This document shows, in pieces, positions 16,095 to 25,232 of a DNA stretch of 64,000 nucleotides. Numbering within the stretch: the first letter of the stretch is position 1; the number at the start of each line of letters is the position of its first letter. A model generated the notes under the pieces. It saw nothing but the letters and a program-made list of their open reading frames with translations, was not told the origin of the DNA and searched no databases. The position numbers were made by a program, and so were the translations under genes. This DNA comes from Telmatospirillum sp. J64-1 (GTDB taxonomy: Bacteria > Pseudomonadota > Alphaproteobacteria > Rhodospirillales > Magnetospirillaceae): NCBI RefSeq assembly GCF_006980715.1, contig NZ_SBHN01000001.1, positions 372,001 through 436,000 on the forward strand, written 5' to 3'.

Positions 16095-17296
16095 ATGCCC
16101 GTATTGCCGCATTCTTCCGGGAATTCTCGGAAAGCCGGATCGCCCTGGTAAGCCTCGGCATCACGCTGTTCTTCGTGGCCTGCACGGTGCTGGCGCCGTT
16201 CATCTCGCCGATCAATCCCTATGACCTGCGCTCGATCCGGCTTTCGGATGCAAGGCTGCCGCCCGGCACGCAGCAGGTCGAGCCCGTGCCGGAACTCAGC
16301 ATCCCGCTGGCGGCGCGGGACGGGAAGGCGCGGGCCGAGGGCGTGACCCCGGCTGGCGACCCGATCGTCCTGCAGCTTGTGCCGGACAGCGACGGCAGGC
16401 TGGCGCTGGAGATCGACGCGCGGAACATGGTCGTTACCGAGATCCGCCTGCGCGGCCTGCCGATCGATGCCTCCGTCCAGGGCGCGCGGAAACATCCCAT
16501 CCGCTCGGAATGGACGCTGGCCAATCCCGCAAGCACCCTGCATATCGAAACCGGCCCGCAGATCCCGGCCAATCTGCAATTCTCGGTGCTGATCAAGGGG
16601 GAATCCGAGGGGACCGGCATGACCTTCCTGCTGGGCACGGACGGCTATGGCCGCGACATGCTTTCGGCCATCATCTATGGCATCCGCATCAGCATGATCG
16701 TCGGCGCGGCCGGTGCGCTGGGGGCGATGGCGATCGGAACCTTCCTCGGGCTGATCGCCGCCTGGTTCGGCGGCCGGGTCGATTCCTTCATCATGCGCCT
16801 GGTGGATTTCCAGCTCAGCATTCCGTCCCTGATGGTCGGGCTGTTGGTCCTGACCATGCTGGGCAAGGGGGTGGACCGGATCATCCTGGCGATCATCCTC
16901 ATTCAATGGACCTATTTCGCCAGGACCACCCGTTCTGTCGCCCTGGCGGAATTGCGCAAGGATTATGTCGATGCGGCGCGCTGCTTGCGTTTCTCGGCGC
17001 TCCGGATCAACCTGCTCCACATCCTGCCCAATTGCCTGCCGCCGCTTCTGGTCATCCTTACCATCAGCATCGCCGGCGCCATCACGCTGGAAGCCTCGCT
17101 CAGCTTCCTGGGCGTCGGGCTGCCGCTGACTCAGCCGTCGCTCGGCATGCTCATCGCCAACGGCTACGAATACATGTTCTCGAACATGCACTGGATCGCG
17201 ATTTACCCGGGCCTCGTCCTGCTGGTGATGATCGTCGCGATCAACGTGGTGGGAGACCGTCTGCGCGATATGTTCAACCCGCAACTCAAAAGGTAG
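16091..17296 (+). CDS. Peptide-type ABC permease, DppC-like, with extra periplasmic domain
   Basis: The protein has 401 residues, about 100 more than usual for DppC. Membrane segment 1 (residues 18-40) is followed by the usual SPINPYDLRS, but the conserved GTDGYGRDMLSAIIYG motif that should come about 35 residues later appears only near residue 183. The inserted part (roughly 50-178) is polar, predicted periplasmic and rich in beta-type sequence (LALEIDARNMVVTEI, LHIETGPQIP). The rest of the permease, with the EAA-type loop LRKDYVDAARCLRFSALRI and five further segments, is normal. It pairs with the DppB-like permease. The insert may contact the binding protein. Confidence 0.88.
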   Translation: MNARIAAFFREFSESRIALVSLGITLFFVACTVLAPFISPINPYDLRSIRLSDARLPPGTQQVEPVPELSIPLAARDGKARAEGVTPAGDPIVLQLVPDSDGRLALEIDARNMVVTEIRLRGLPIDASVQGARKHPIRSEWTLANPASTLHIETGPQIPANLQFSVLIKGESEGTGMTFLLGTDGYGRDMLSAIIYGIRISMIVGAAGALGAMAIGTFLGLIAAWFGGRVDSFIMRLVDFQLSIPSLMVGLLVLTMLGKGVDRIILAIILIQWTYFARTTRSVALAELRKDYVDAARCLRFSALRINLLHILPNCLPPLLVILTISIAGAITLEASLSFLGVGLPLTQPSLGMLIANGYEYMFSNMHWIAIYPGLVLLVMIVAINVVGDRLRDMFNPQLKR

Positions 17297-17304
17297 GCAA
17301 GACA

Positions 17305-18318
17305 ATGTCGGAGCCTTGCGCGAACCCGCAGCCGTCGAAGCCTGAGACGCTGCTCGAGGTCGAGAAGCTCAATACCTGGTTTTTCACGCGCAAAGGCGTG
17401 GTGAAATCCGTGCGCGACGTGTCCTTCCATGTCGAGAAGGGCGAGGTGCTGAGCGTCGTCGGGGAATCGGGATCGGGGAAATCCGTCACCGGCCTGTCCA
17501 TCCTCCGCCTGATCGACCAGCCGGGCAGGATCGTCTCGGGTGCGATCCGCTTCAACGGCACCGATCTGGCGACCCTGAGCGAGGAGGAGATGCGCTCCTA
17601 TCGCGGCAACAGGATCGCGATGATCTTCCAGAATCCGATGATGACGCTTAATCCCGTCCAGCGCATCGGCGACCAGATGGCCGAAGCGATCAGCGAGCAC
17701 GAGGATTTGCCTCAGTCCGAGGTGATGCGGCGCTGTATCGAGGCGCTGAAGGCGGTGGGCATTCCTTCCCCCGAGGAACGGATGAAGGCCTATCCGCACG
17801 AATTCTCGGGCGGCATGCGCCAGCGCATCGTCATCGCCACCGCCCTGGTCACGCAGCCGGACCTGATCATCGCCGACGAGCCGACGACGGCGCTGGATGT
17901 GACCATCCAGGCGCAGATCATCCACCAGACCCGGAAACTGATCGACGAGACCGGGGCGGGGATGATCTGGGTGTCCCACGACCTGGCCACCGTGTCGGAA
18001 TTGGCCGACCGCGTGGTGGTGATGTATGCCGGCGCGGTGATGGAGATCGGGACCACGGCGGAAATCATCGGCTCGCCCCGGCATCCCTATACGCAGCAGC
18101 TTCTCAACTCCGTCCCGTCGCGGAACGAGCCCGGCAAGGAGCTGTTTCAGATCCCGGGCATGATGCCGTCCCTGCTTTCGCTGGGCGAAGGATGCGCCTT
18201 CGCCAGCCGGTGCAGCGCCCGCCGCCCGGCCTGCGACCAGCCCATCCCGCCGGAGCATTTGTCCGCCACCCATACCGTCTGGTGCGTGCGGGCCAAAGAA
18301 GAAGGAGATGCGGCATGA
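17305..18318 (+). CDS. Peptide-type ABC transporter ATPase, DppD-like
   Basis: The protein has 337 residues. Walker A is GESGSGKS, the ABC signature reads FSGGMRQRIVIA, Walker B is DLIIADEPTTALD and the switch His is in WVSHDLATV. The C-terminal oligopeptide-transporter region has the Cys-rich segment CAFASRCSARRPAC that in relatives can hold an iron-sulphur cluster. An open frame continues upstream to 16510, but that part overlaps the permease gene in another frame; the ATG at 17305 is the true start. Its stop overlaps the next ATPase by ATGA. Confidence 0.92.
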   Translation: MSEPCANPQPSKPETLLEVEKLNTWFFTRKGVVKSVRDVSFHVEKGEVLSVVGESGSGKSVTGLSILRLIDQPGRIVSGAIRFNGTDLATLSEEEMRSYRGNRIAMIFQNPMMTLNPVQRIGDQMAEAISEHEDLPQSEVMRRCIEALKAVGIPSPEERMKAYPHEFSGGMRQRIVIATALVTQPDLIIADEPTTALDVTIQAQIIHQTRKLIDETGAGMIWVSHDLATVSELADRVVVMYAGAVMEIGTTAEIIGSPRHPYTQQLLNSVPSRNEPGKELFQIPGMMPSLLSLGEGCAFASRCSARRPACDQPIPPEHLSATHTVWCVRAKEEGDAA

Positions 18319-19391
18319 CCCGGGTCGAAACGATCATTCCCGCCAACAAACATGCCGAACCGATCCTCTCGATCCGCAACCTCTCCAAGGTCTTCCCCTT
18401 GCAGAGCGGGTTCTGGGACGGCGTCATCGGCAGGATGACGGGCCTGGAGCCGAAGGCCGTGCATGCGGTGGACAATGTCTCGCTCGATGTCCGGGCGGGG
18501 GAGACCATCGGCATCGTCGGCGAGTCCGGCTGCGGCAAGTCCACCCTGGCCCGTATCCTCGCCGGCATTTCCCAGGCCAATGGCGGGCAGTTTCTCTATC
18601 GCGGGCGGGATATCCAGGACTATCTCAAGAACCCCAGGGACGCGCTGAAGATCCAGATGATCTTCCAGGACCCGCAATCCTCGCTCAATCCGCGTCTGCA
18701 GGTGATCGATATCGTGGGCGAGGCGCCGGTCGTGCATGGCATCATCCCGCGCTCGCAGAAGAAGGATTATGTGCTCGGCTATCTGGAGAAGGTGGGGCTG
18801 GGCGCGGAATTCCTTTACCGCTATCCGCATCAGTTCTCCGGCGGCCAGCGCCAGCGGATCGGGATCGCCCGGGCGCTGGCGGTCAATCCCGAACTGCTGA
18901 TCTGCGACGAATCGGTGGCGGCGCTCGACGTCTCGGTGCAGGCCCAGATCATCAACCTGTTCATGAAGATCAAGGCCGAGTTCGGACTGACCATGCTGTT
19001 CATCAGCCATGACCTGGGGGTCATCCGCCATCTCTGCGACCGGGTAGTGGTGATGTATCTGGGGCGCGTGGTCGAGGTCGCCCCGACCGAACGGCTGTTC
19101 TCCGATCCGCGTCATCCCTATACGCAGATGCTGCTGGAGGGGATGCCGAAGATATCGCTGGAAAGACGCAAGTTCCTGTCCATCGAGGGGGAAATTCCCT
19201 CGCCGATCAACCCGCCCCAGGGCTGTCATTTCCATCCGCGCTGCGCGTTCAGGACCGAGCATTGCTCACAGAAAAGGCCGGATCTTGTATCACTCGAGGA
19301 GGGGCGGCATATTGCCTGCCTGAATTGGCAGGGGACGTCTCCCCCGCCGATAAAATCAGGAGGGGGCTATGCACAGTCCGAAAATGCCTGA
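18315..19391 (+). CDS. Peptide-type ABC transporter ATPase, DppF-like
   Basis: The protein has 358 residues. Walker A is GESGCGKST, the signature is [12 protein letters not shown], Walker B is LLICDESVAALD and the switch His is in FISHDLGV. The C-terminus carries CHFHPRCAFRTEHC. The signature and the cysteine block match the second ATPase of Dpp/Opp systems. Translation is coupled to the preceding ATPase. The gene end overlaps the start of the LysR gene by 23 bp, so the regulator is probably part of this operon. Confidence 0.92.
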   Translation: MTRVETIIPANKHAEPILSIRNLSKVFPLQSGFWDGVIGRMTGLEPKAVHAVDNVSLDVRAGETIGIVGESGCGKSTLARILAGISQANGGQFLYRGRDIQDYLKNPRDALKIQMIFQDPQSSLNPRLQVIDIVGEAPVVHGIIPRSQKKDYVLGYLEKVGLGAEFLYRYPHQFSGGQRQRIGIARALAVNPELLICDESVAALDVSVQAQIINLFMKIKAEFGLTMLFISHDLGVIRHLCDRVVVMYLGRVVEVAPTERLFSDPRHPYTQMLLEGMPKISLERRKFLSIEGEIPSPINPPQGCHFHPRCAFRTEHCSQKRPDLVSLEEGRHIACLNWQGTSPPPIKSGGGYAQSENA

Positions 19392-20295
19392 GCTCAATAC
19401 GAAGCGCCTGTACCAGTTCCAGATCCTGGCGGAATTGGGCAGCGCGGGGAAAGCCTGTGCGTTTTTGGGCATCAGCCAGCCGGCCTTGACCCAAAGCATC
19501 AACCGGCTGGAAACCGACCTCAACGCCGTCCTCTTCGACCGCACGACCCGACCGCCGCGCCTGACCATCAGCGGCCGCCATCTGCTGCAATTCGCGCGCA
19601 AGCTGAACCTGGAGACGGAGAATCTGTACGAGCGGCTGGAGCTCGAACAGGGCGGACAGAACGGCATCGTGCGCCTGGGCTGCGGCGCGCGCTGGATGGT
19701 CGATATCATCCCCAGGGTCATCGGCACCTTCAGCCGCAAATATCCCGAGACCCGGCTCTCGGTGCGCGTCGCGCAGATGGACGAACTGACCGAATTGCTG
19801 GAGAACCGCCAGATCTCGCTGCTCTTCGGCACGACCACGGGGATGAAGCGGCTGATGCATCATCAGGTCACGCCGCTGGGCACCGACCGCTTCGCCGTCG
19901 TCGCCCGCAAGGGCCACCCCCTGCACAAGCGCCGCAATATCCCCTTGCAGGACCTGTTGCAGGAGAAATGGATCATCGGCGATCCGGGAACCTCCTCGAC
20001 CATGGTTCTGCGCCAGGTCCTGCGCGAGGCCAACCTGACCATGATCCACCCGGCGGTGGAAATGTCCGATACCCTGTCCGTCGCCAATACCATGCGCAAC
20101 GGCGATTTCATCGGCATCTTCACCACGGCGACGGTGCGGAACCTGGCCGACATCGAAGAATTGTCGGTCGATTTCGCGCTCCCGGAAAGCAGTTCCGGGG
20201 CGATCCATCTCAGCGATCACGCCCTCTCGGATATCGAACAGGCCCTGATCGAAGAGGTGAAGGCCGCCTTCGGCGGGCATGGCGGGGGGATATAG
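19369..20295 (+). CDS. LysR-family regulator, last gene of the ABC-lyase operon
   Basis: The protein has 308 residues. The winged helix-turn-helix is at residues 10-70 (KACAFLGISQPALTQSINRLE), and the rest is a type 2 periplasmic-binding-like effector domain (VRLGCGARWMVDIIPRVIGTF...). The start at 19369 has AGGAGGGGGCT directly upstream and lies inside the end of the ATPase gene. Being cotranscribed with the transporter and lyase it most likely responds to the imported compound. Its stop is two bases from the stop of the convergent LysR gene. Confidence 0.85.
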   Translation: MHSPKMPELNTKRLYQFQILAELGSAGKACAFLGISQPALTQSINRLETDLNAVLFDRTTRPPRLTISGRHLLQFARKLNLETENLYERLELEQGGQNGIVRLGCGARWMVDIIPRVIGTFSRKYPETRLSVRVAQMDELTELLENRQISLLFGTTTGMKRLMHHQVTPLGTDRFAVVARKGHPLHKRRNIPLQDLLQEKWIIGDPGTSSTMVLRQVLREANLTMIHPAVEMSDTLSVANTMRNGDFIGIFTTATVRNLADIEELSVDFALPESSSGAIHLSDHALSDIEQALIEEVKAAFGGHGGGI

Positions 20296-20297
20296 CG

Positions 20298-21185
20298 TTA
20301 CCTTGGCTGCGGCGGCAGAGCCCAGGCCGCCAGGACCGCCTCCCGCAATTCCTTGACCGCTGAATCGGGGCAGGGGGGCGTGACGAAGTAGAGAGGCACG
20401 TCGCGCCGCCCCTTCTCCCATAGGATGACGCGCTCGTCCCGCGCAATGGCGGTCGCGATCTCTTCGCGCAGGATGCAGATGCCGATCCCCGATGCCACCA
20501 GTTCCACGATGGTCGCTTCACGGTCGGCTTCGATGATCCGTGTCGGCGTCAGGCGGTGGGCCGAGAACAGATCACGCACGATATGCGGATAGGAGCCGTT
20601 CTCGGGCGTCCAAATCCAGGGCAGCCGCGCCATGTCCTGCCAGTCGGCGCCTTCCACCCGGTCCCGCCAGGCCGCCGGGGCGGCGACGCAATAGGTCAGC
20701 CGCGTCAGTTCCACGGCTTCGACATCGGTCGGCAGGTTGGGGCCCAGGAAGAAACCCGCATCCAGCGCACCCGCGCGCAGGCTGGCCGTCACCCATCCCG
20801 ACAGTCCCTGCTGCACATCGATCCGCAGGTTCGATCCCCTTTCCTGCAGGCGGCGCAGGATATTGCCGATGCGGACGATTTCGGCATTGATGATGATCCC
20901 GAGGCGGAGATGCTGCGGCGGCGAAGCCTTGAGGGAATGGCTGGCGTCGAGAAAGTTGTCGGCGGCGGCAAGGACGGCTTCGGCTTTGTCGAGCAGCACA
21001 ATGCCTGTTTCACTGAGGCTGACGCGCTTGCCGTCCCGTAGGAACAACTGGACCCCCAATTCTTCCTCCAGGGCCCTGATCTGACCGCTGATGGCAGGCT
21101 GAGTGAGGTTCAGACGGTCCGCTGCACGGGTGAAGTTGGACAGGCGGGCAACCGTCACAAAAGCACGAAGCTGAGTCAGGGTCAT
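20298..21185 (-). CDS. LysR-family regulator
   Basis: The protein has 295 residues. The DNA-binding domain is at residues 1-60 (LTQLRAFVTVARLSNFTRAAD, then LTQPAISGQIRALEEELG), followed by the effector-binding domain. It converges with the regulator of the ABC-lyase operon and lies 26 bp downstream of another LysR gene on the same strand, so it may be cotranscribed with it. Its target cannot be read from position alone; the HcnABC-like dehydrogenase genes are the nearest candidates. Confidence 0.82.
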   Translation of the reverse strand: MTLTQLRAFVTVARLSNFTRAADRLNLTQPAISGQIRALEEELGVQLFLRDGKRVSLSETGIVLLDKAEAVLAAADNFLDASHSLKASPPQHLRLGIIINAEIVRIGNILRRLQERGSNLRIDVQQGLSGWVTASLRAGALDAGFFLGPNLPTDVEAVELTRLTYCVAAPAAWRDRVEGADWQDMARLPWIWTPENGSYPHIVRDLFSAHRLTPTRIIEADREATIVELVASGIGICILREEIATAIARDERVILWEKGRRDVPLYFVTPPCPDSAVKELREAVLAAWALPPQPR

Positions 21186-21211
21186 GATGAGCGGGGAAGC
21201 GTCACGGAGGG

Positions 21212-22126
21212 CTAGACCTGTTCTGGAACCGGGTCCGACAGCTTGGCCGCCACCGCGTTGACGGCGGCGATGAAGCTCTGCTCCACTTTTCCCAGTTTGC
21301 TGTTCTCGCGCATGACGATGGAAAATTCGAATTCATGGCCGCCTAGATCGATGGGCAGGGCCTCGCCTCCTTTGGCCACGTGCTCTTGCGCGGTGAAGGC
21401 ATCGACCACCGCCACGCCCAATCCGCGCTGAACGAAGGCGGAGACCATCTGCGACAGATGGGTGTCGATGCGCGAGCGGAGGGCGATGCGCTGGTCGCGG
21501 AACAGGCGGTCGAACAGATCGCCTGTGGTGGTTCCGGGGGAATAGCCGATGAAGGGATAGCCTTCGAGACTGCGGAGCGTCAGGTTTTTGCTGACCGAGA
21601 GTGGGTGACCGGCGGGAAGGATGCAGCGATAGGGAACGGCCAGTTTGTGGACTTCCTGGAGGCCGAACAGATTGCTATTGGGGGCGGTGATGCCGATATG
21701 GGCCTGCCGGCTCGAAACCATTCGCACCACATTCACCGTCCGCATGGACAGGACCCGGGCGGAGAGGTCGCCATGGGCCGCCAGGACGGTCCCCAGGGCG
21801 TCGGGCACCAGCGTATGGGCCAGGGCCGGCATCGCGGCGATGATCATGCCGATACGGCGGCCCAGGGCGATTTCCTGCGCCGTCCGCTCGATCAGGTCGA
21901 GGCTGATGAAGAAACGCTCCACCTCTTCCAGCAGGTCGAAGGCGCTGGGTGTGGGATTAATGCGGCCATGGCTGCGTTCGAAAAGATCGAGTCCGAGATG
22001 AAGTTCCAAGTCGCGGATGATCCGGCTGACCGCGGGTTGCGAAATGTGAAGGGCATCCGCAGCGGCGGAGACGGTGCCATGCACCATGACGGCTCGGAAA
22101 GCCTCGACCTGTCGATGTGTCAGCAT
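21212..22126 (-). CDS. LysR-family regulator, OccR/NocR-like
   Basis: The protein has 304 residues. Its N-terminal HTH (LTHRQVEAFRAVMVHGTVSAA, quoted here as RQVEAFRAVM) resembles the octopine and nopaline regulators OccR and NocR. The effector domain contains the motif DLHIGITAPNSNLFG-like segment (HIGITAPNSN). It is divergent from the DadA-like dehydrogenase subunit gene, with a 103-bp shared region, the classical LysR layout. Since OccR/NocR control opine oxidase genes of the same enzyme type, regulation of the divergent dehydrogenase is likely (inference). Confidence 0.82.
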   Translation of the reverse strand: MLTHRQVEAFRAVMVHGTVSAAADALHISQPAVSRIIRDLELHLGLDLFERSHGRINPTPSAFDLLEEVERFFISLDLIERTAQEIALGRRIGMIIAAMPALAHTLVPDALGTVLAAHGDLSARVLSMRTVNVVRMVSSRQAHIGITAPNSNLFGLQEVHKLAVPYRCILPAGHPLSVSKNLTLRSLEGYPFIGYSPGTTTGDLFDRLFRDQRIALRSRIDTHLSQMVSAFVQRGLGVAVVDAFTAQEHVAKGGEALPIDLGGHEFEFSIVMRENSKLGKVEQSFIAAVNAVAAKLSDPVPEQV

Positions 22127-22229
22127 CGCCGCCCCATAACATTGAGTAAAGGCATCAAAGAAAATTGATATTGGAATTATGGGACAGGGTCAATGACTAT
22201 GCCGCTGAGTGCAAATGGAATGAAGCCCC

Positions 22230-23351
22230 ATGCCACAGCAGACAACAAGAGACGTCGTCATCGTCGGGGGAGGGCTGATCGGCGCAGCCGTCGGCTTCGG
22301 CCTGCAGAGGAGGGGGCTCTCGACCGTCATCCTGGACGAGGGCGATGTCGCCTTCCGGGCCGCGCGCGGCAATTTCGGTCTGGTCTGGATCCAGAGCAAG
22401 GGAAGCGGTTCCCCCGATTACGTCGCCTGGACCCGCCGGGCCGTCGATGCCTGGCCCGATTTCGCGGCCGAACTGGCAGACTTGACCGGCATCGATGTCG
22501 GCTACAGGCGCCCCGGCGGCTTCCATCTCTGCCTGTCGCAGGCTGAAGTCGAGCAACGGGGCCAGATGGCGCAGCGCGTGAGCCGCCATCAGCGCGAGGA
22601 CGGCAAGACGGTCATGGTGGATGCCGCCGCCGTGCGGGAGCGTGTCGCCGGGCTGGGAGAGGCCGTGGTCGGGGCGTCCTACAACCCGCTCGACGGCGAT
22701 TGCAGCTCCCTGGCTTTGTTCCGGGCCTTGCATGAAGGCTATGCCCGCCTTGGCGGTACATACCGGCCGGCCACGGCGGCACGATCCATCCGGACTGCCG
22801 GTGGCGCCTATCGCATCGAAACGGATGCGGGGGCCTTCGCCGCGCCCAAGGTGGTTTTCGCCTCCGGCCTTGGCCTGAACCATTTCGCCGCACAGGTCGG
22901 CTTGCCGCCGCTGGTGCGGGCCCAGAAGGGACAGATCATCGTCACCGAGCGCATGCGGCCGTTTCTCGATCTGCCCATCTCCCAGATCCGTCAGACCCCG
23001 GATGGGACTGTTTTGATCGGTGACACCAAGGAAGAGGTCGGTTTCGATACGGCCTCGACCATGGGCGGCATGATCGAACTGGCGCAACGTGCGGTCCGTG
23101 CCTTGCCCCGTCTTGCCGATACCCGCATCATCCGGTCCTGGGGCGCCTTGCGCGTCCTGACCGCCGATGGACTGCCCTTGTATGAAGAGGCTGCGGGATG
23201 GCCGGGGGTTTTCTTCCTGACTTCGCATAGCGGCGTTACGCTGGCTCCGGCCCATGCCATCGCCATTGCGCAATGGGTCGCGGCGGGAGAAATGCCGGAT
23301 GAATTGCAGGCCTTCTCAGCCACGCGCGTACAGGCCGAAAAGGTCGCCTGA
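22230..23351 (+). CDS. FAD-dependent amino-acid dehydrogenase, DadA/HcnC/OoxB-like subunit
   Basis: The protein has 373 residues. A dinucleotide-binding motif (VVIVGGGLIGAAVGFGL) starts at residue 8, and a second FAD contact is near the C-terminus (LTSHSGVTLAPAHA). This is the D-amino-acid oxidase fold seen as the beta subunit of hydrogen cyanide synthase (HcnC), octopine/nopaline oxidase (OoxB/NoxB) and D-hydroxyproline dehydrogenase. The two partner subunits are encoded convergently just downstream (23403-25153), so a three-subunit enzyme is likely. It would oxidise the C-N bond of an imino or amino acid to an imine. The ribosome-binding site is poor. Confidence 0.83.
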   Translation: MPQQTTRDVVIVGGGLIGAAVGFGLQRRGLSTVILDEGDVAFRAARGNFGLVWIQSKGSGSPDYVAWTRRAVDAWPDFAAELADLTGIDVGYRRPGGFHLCLSQAEVEQRGQMAQRVSRHQREDGKTVMVDAAAVRERVAGLGEAVVGASYNPLDGDCSSLALFRALHEGYARLGGTYRPATAARSIRTAGGAYRIETDAGAFAAPKVVFASGLGLNHFAAQVGLPPLVRAQKGQIIVTERMRPFLDLPISQIRQTPDGTVLIGDTKEEVGFDTASTMGGMIELAQRAVRALPRLADTRIIRSWGALRVLTADGLPLYEEAAGWPGVFFLTSHSGVTLAPAHAIAIAQWVAAGEMPDELQAFSATRVQAEKVA

Positions 23352-23368
23352 TAGACCGAAGAATGGTG

Positions 23369-23398
23369 AAGGAGCGGCCATTGCAGTGGCCGCTCCTT
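23369..23398. terminator. Bidirectional terminator-like hairpin
   Basis: AAGGAGCGGCCA (23369-23380) and TGGCCGCTCCTT (23387-23398) form a perfect 12-bp stem with a 6-nt loop, centred in the 51 bp between two convergent genes. Confidence 0.8.
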
Positions 23399-23402
23399 CC
23401 TG

Positions 23403-24824
23403 CTATTCGGCTGCTTCCTGCGGGATATCCAGGTCGGCGAGCTGGCCCAGGGTGATCGGCTTGATCGGCGGGCGGATGCGATAGTAGCCGACTTCTTCCA
23501 TCGGCACGCCACGGGCATCGGCAATGACTTCGGCCACCGTCAGGCCGCAGAGTCTCCCTTGGCACGGCCCCATGCCGCTGCGCCCGAATATCTTTGCTTG
23601 GTTGGGCCCCTGGCAGCCCAGGGCGACGAAGTGCCGGATGTCTCCGGCGGTCACTTCCTCGCAGCGGCACAGGATGGTGTCGTCCGAAGGCACAAGGATG
23701 TCCGGTGCCGAGGCGTAAAGCGTATCGAGGAACGGCCGTACGGCCCCATGATGGGCGAGGGCGGCCTTGTCCGGGGCCGCCTTTTCGTCGCGTTCGGAGG
23801 GTTGGATCCGGTCGAGCAGGCGTGCGGCGTCCAGGGCGGCGAGGCGGCCGCTATGTTCGGCGGCCCGGGCACCGGCAATGCCGGCGCCGTCACCGGCGAC
23901 CCACAGGCCGGGGACGTCGGTCGCGCCCCATTCATTCACGCGTGGGCGCCAGCAGCGCTGCAGCGCATCCCAATCGTGGGAACAGTCGAGGGCGCGGGTG
24001 ATCTGGGTATTCGGCACCACGCCCTGATGCAGCAGCAGAAGGCCGCATTCGATGCTGCGGTCACGGTTGCCGGTCCGGAAATGCAGCCTGGCCACACGTC
24101 CGTCAGCTCCGGCTTCGGCCCTCAGATGGCGGGCATTGCGCAGGATCGGGATGCCGGCACGCTTGAGCCCGGCGATCAGAGCCACCCCCTTGCGCAGATA
24201 TTCATTTGCTTTCAGCGCCCGGCCCAGATGCCGCAGGGCTCTGAGATAATTCCCATGGGGGGTAGTCTCGACGACGGCCGCGATGGTGACGCCTGCCTGG
24301 ACATATTGCCAAGCGATAAGGAACAGCAGCGGACCGCTGCCGGCGATCACCACGGAAGCAGACGGCATGAGGCCCGCGCTTTTCAGCAGGATCTGCCCCG
24401 CCCCGGCCGTCATGACGCCGGGCAGGGTCCAGCCGGGGATGGGGACGGGGCGTTCCATGGCGCCCGTGGCGAGGATGATGGCCCGCCCTTGAAGGAGGCG
24501 TGTCTGGCCCTGGACGAGAAGGCCGATTTCACGGTCCCGCGTCACCTGCCAGACGGTGGCATTGTAGAAGCATTCGATTCGGTGGCGGCTTAGGGCCTCG
24601 ACCAAGGCGGCTCCGCGCTGGTAGTCGGGGCCGAGGATGGAGGCATCGGCAAGCGGGCTGGCCCCGGTGGCGCGATAGATCTGGCCGCCGGGGCGGGGTT
24701 GCTCGTCCACCAGGGCGACGGAGAGGCCTAGTCCGGCGGCACATTCGGCCGCCGCCATACCGGCGGGGCCGGCCCCGACGACGATGAGGTCATGCGTGGG
24801 GCAGGGGGCGGGGAGGCTCATCAT
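23403..24824 (-). CDS. FAD/NAD(P) oxidoreductase, HcnB/OoxA-like subunit
   Basis: The protein has 473 residues from the ATG at 24824 (ATGATG). An open frame reaches 25394, but that portion overlaps the ferredoxin-like gene in another frame and has no protein character. Two nucleotide-binding motifs are seen: IVVGAGPAGMAAAECA at the N-terminus and VVIAGSGPLLFLIAW near residue 165. The C-terminal BFD-like domain has the cysteines CRCEEV and GPCQGRLC for a [2Fe-2S] cluster. This matches the alpha subunit of HcnB, octopine oxidase OoxA and D-hydroxyproline dehydrogenase. It overlaps the small ferredoxin subunit gene by 4 bp. Confidence 0.86.
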   Translation of the reverse strand: MMSLPAPCPTHDLIVVGAGPAGMAAAECAAGLGLSVALVDEQPRPGGQIYRATGASPLADASILGPDYQRGAALVEALSRHRIECFYNATVWQVTRDREIGLLVQGQTRLLQGRAIILATGAMERPVPIPGWTLPGVMTAGAGQILLKSAGLMPSASVVIAGSGPLLFLIAWQYVQAGVTIAAVVETTPHGNYLRALRHLGRALKANEYLRKGVALIAGLKRAGIPILRNARHLRAEAGADGRVARLHFRTGNRDRSIECGLLLLHQGVVPNTQITRALDCSHDWDALQRCWRPRVNEWGATDVPGLWVAGDGAGIAGARAAEHSGRLAALDAARLLDRIQPSERDEKAAPDKAALAHHGAVRPFLDTLYASAPDILVPSDDTILCRCEEVTAGDIRHFVALGCQGPNQAKIFGRSGMGPCQGRLCGLTVAEVIADARGVPMEEVGYYRIRPPIKPITLGQLADLDIPQEAAE

Positions 24825-25153
24825 GCCACCTCTTGGGCTGGGGCTGGGGCCGTGCGGGCGCCAAGTTGTCGTTCGACATTCATGCCGTCTTGCACCAGCG
24901 TCATGCAGGCCTGTCTGTTGGGTTCGCCATCGATGACCATCAGGCATTCGAAGCAGACGCCCATCATGCAATAAGGCGCACGTTCCGCGCCGAGGACAGG
25001 CGTTGTCCGGGTATGGGACAGCAGACCCGCTGCCAGAATGGCGGCGGCCACCGTCTCTCCGGTCTTCGCTTCGATAGTCCGGCCCTCGACTGTCAGGGTG
25101 ACGGTGGCCCGGTTCTGGTCGGGCAACCTTTGGAATTGCGGGCCGGTCGGCAT
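24821..25153 (-). CDS. [2Fe-2S] ferredoxin-like subunit, HcnA-like
   Basis: The protein has 110 residues. The start at 25153 is chosen for GGAG 7 nt upstream and because the conserved domain begins soon after; the longer frame to 25255 adds nothing recognisable. The cysteine pattern CMMGVCFEC with a further Cys in NRQACMT is that of HcnA-type ferredoxin subunits. It passes electrons between the FAD subunits and the respiratory chain. It is the first gene of the minus-strand unit and overlaps the large subunit gene by ATGA. Confidence 0.88.
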   Translation of the reverse strand: MPTGPQFQRLPDQNRATVTLTVEGRTIEAKTGETVAAAILAAGLLSHTRTTPVLGAERAPYCMMGVCFECLMVIDGEPNRQACMTLVQDGMNVERQLGARTAPAPAQEVA

Positions 25154-25232
25154 CGGAAATCTCCATGGGGGTGGGCCGTTTCTGGCGGCAAGGGCGGGGC
25201 CGCCGGTGATCGCCATTGACGGCTCCGCCATG

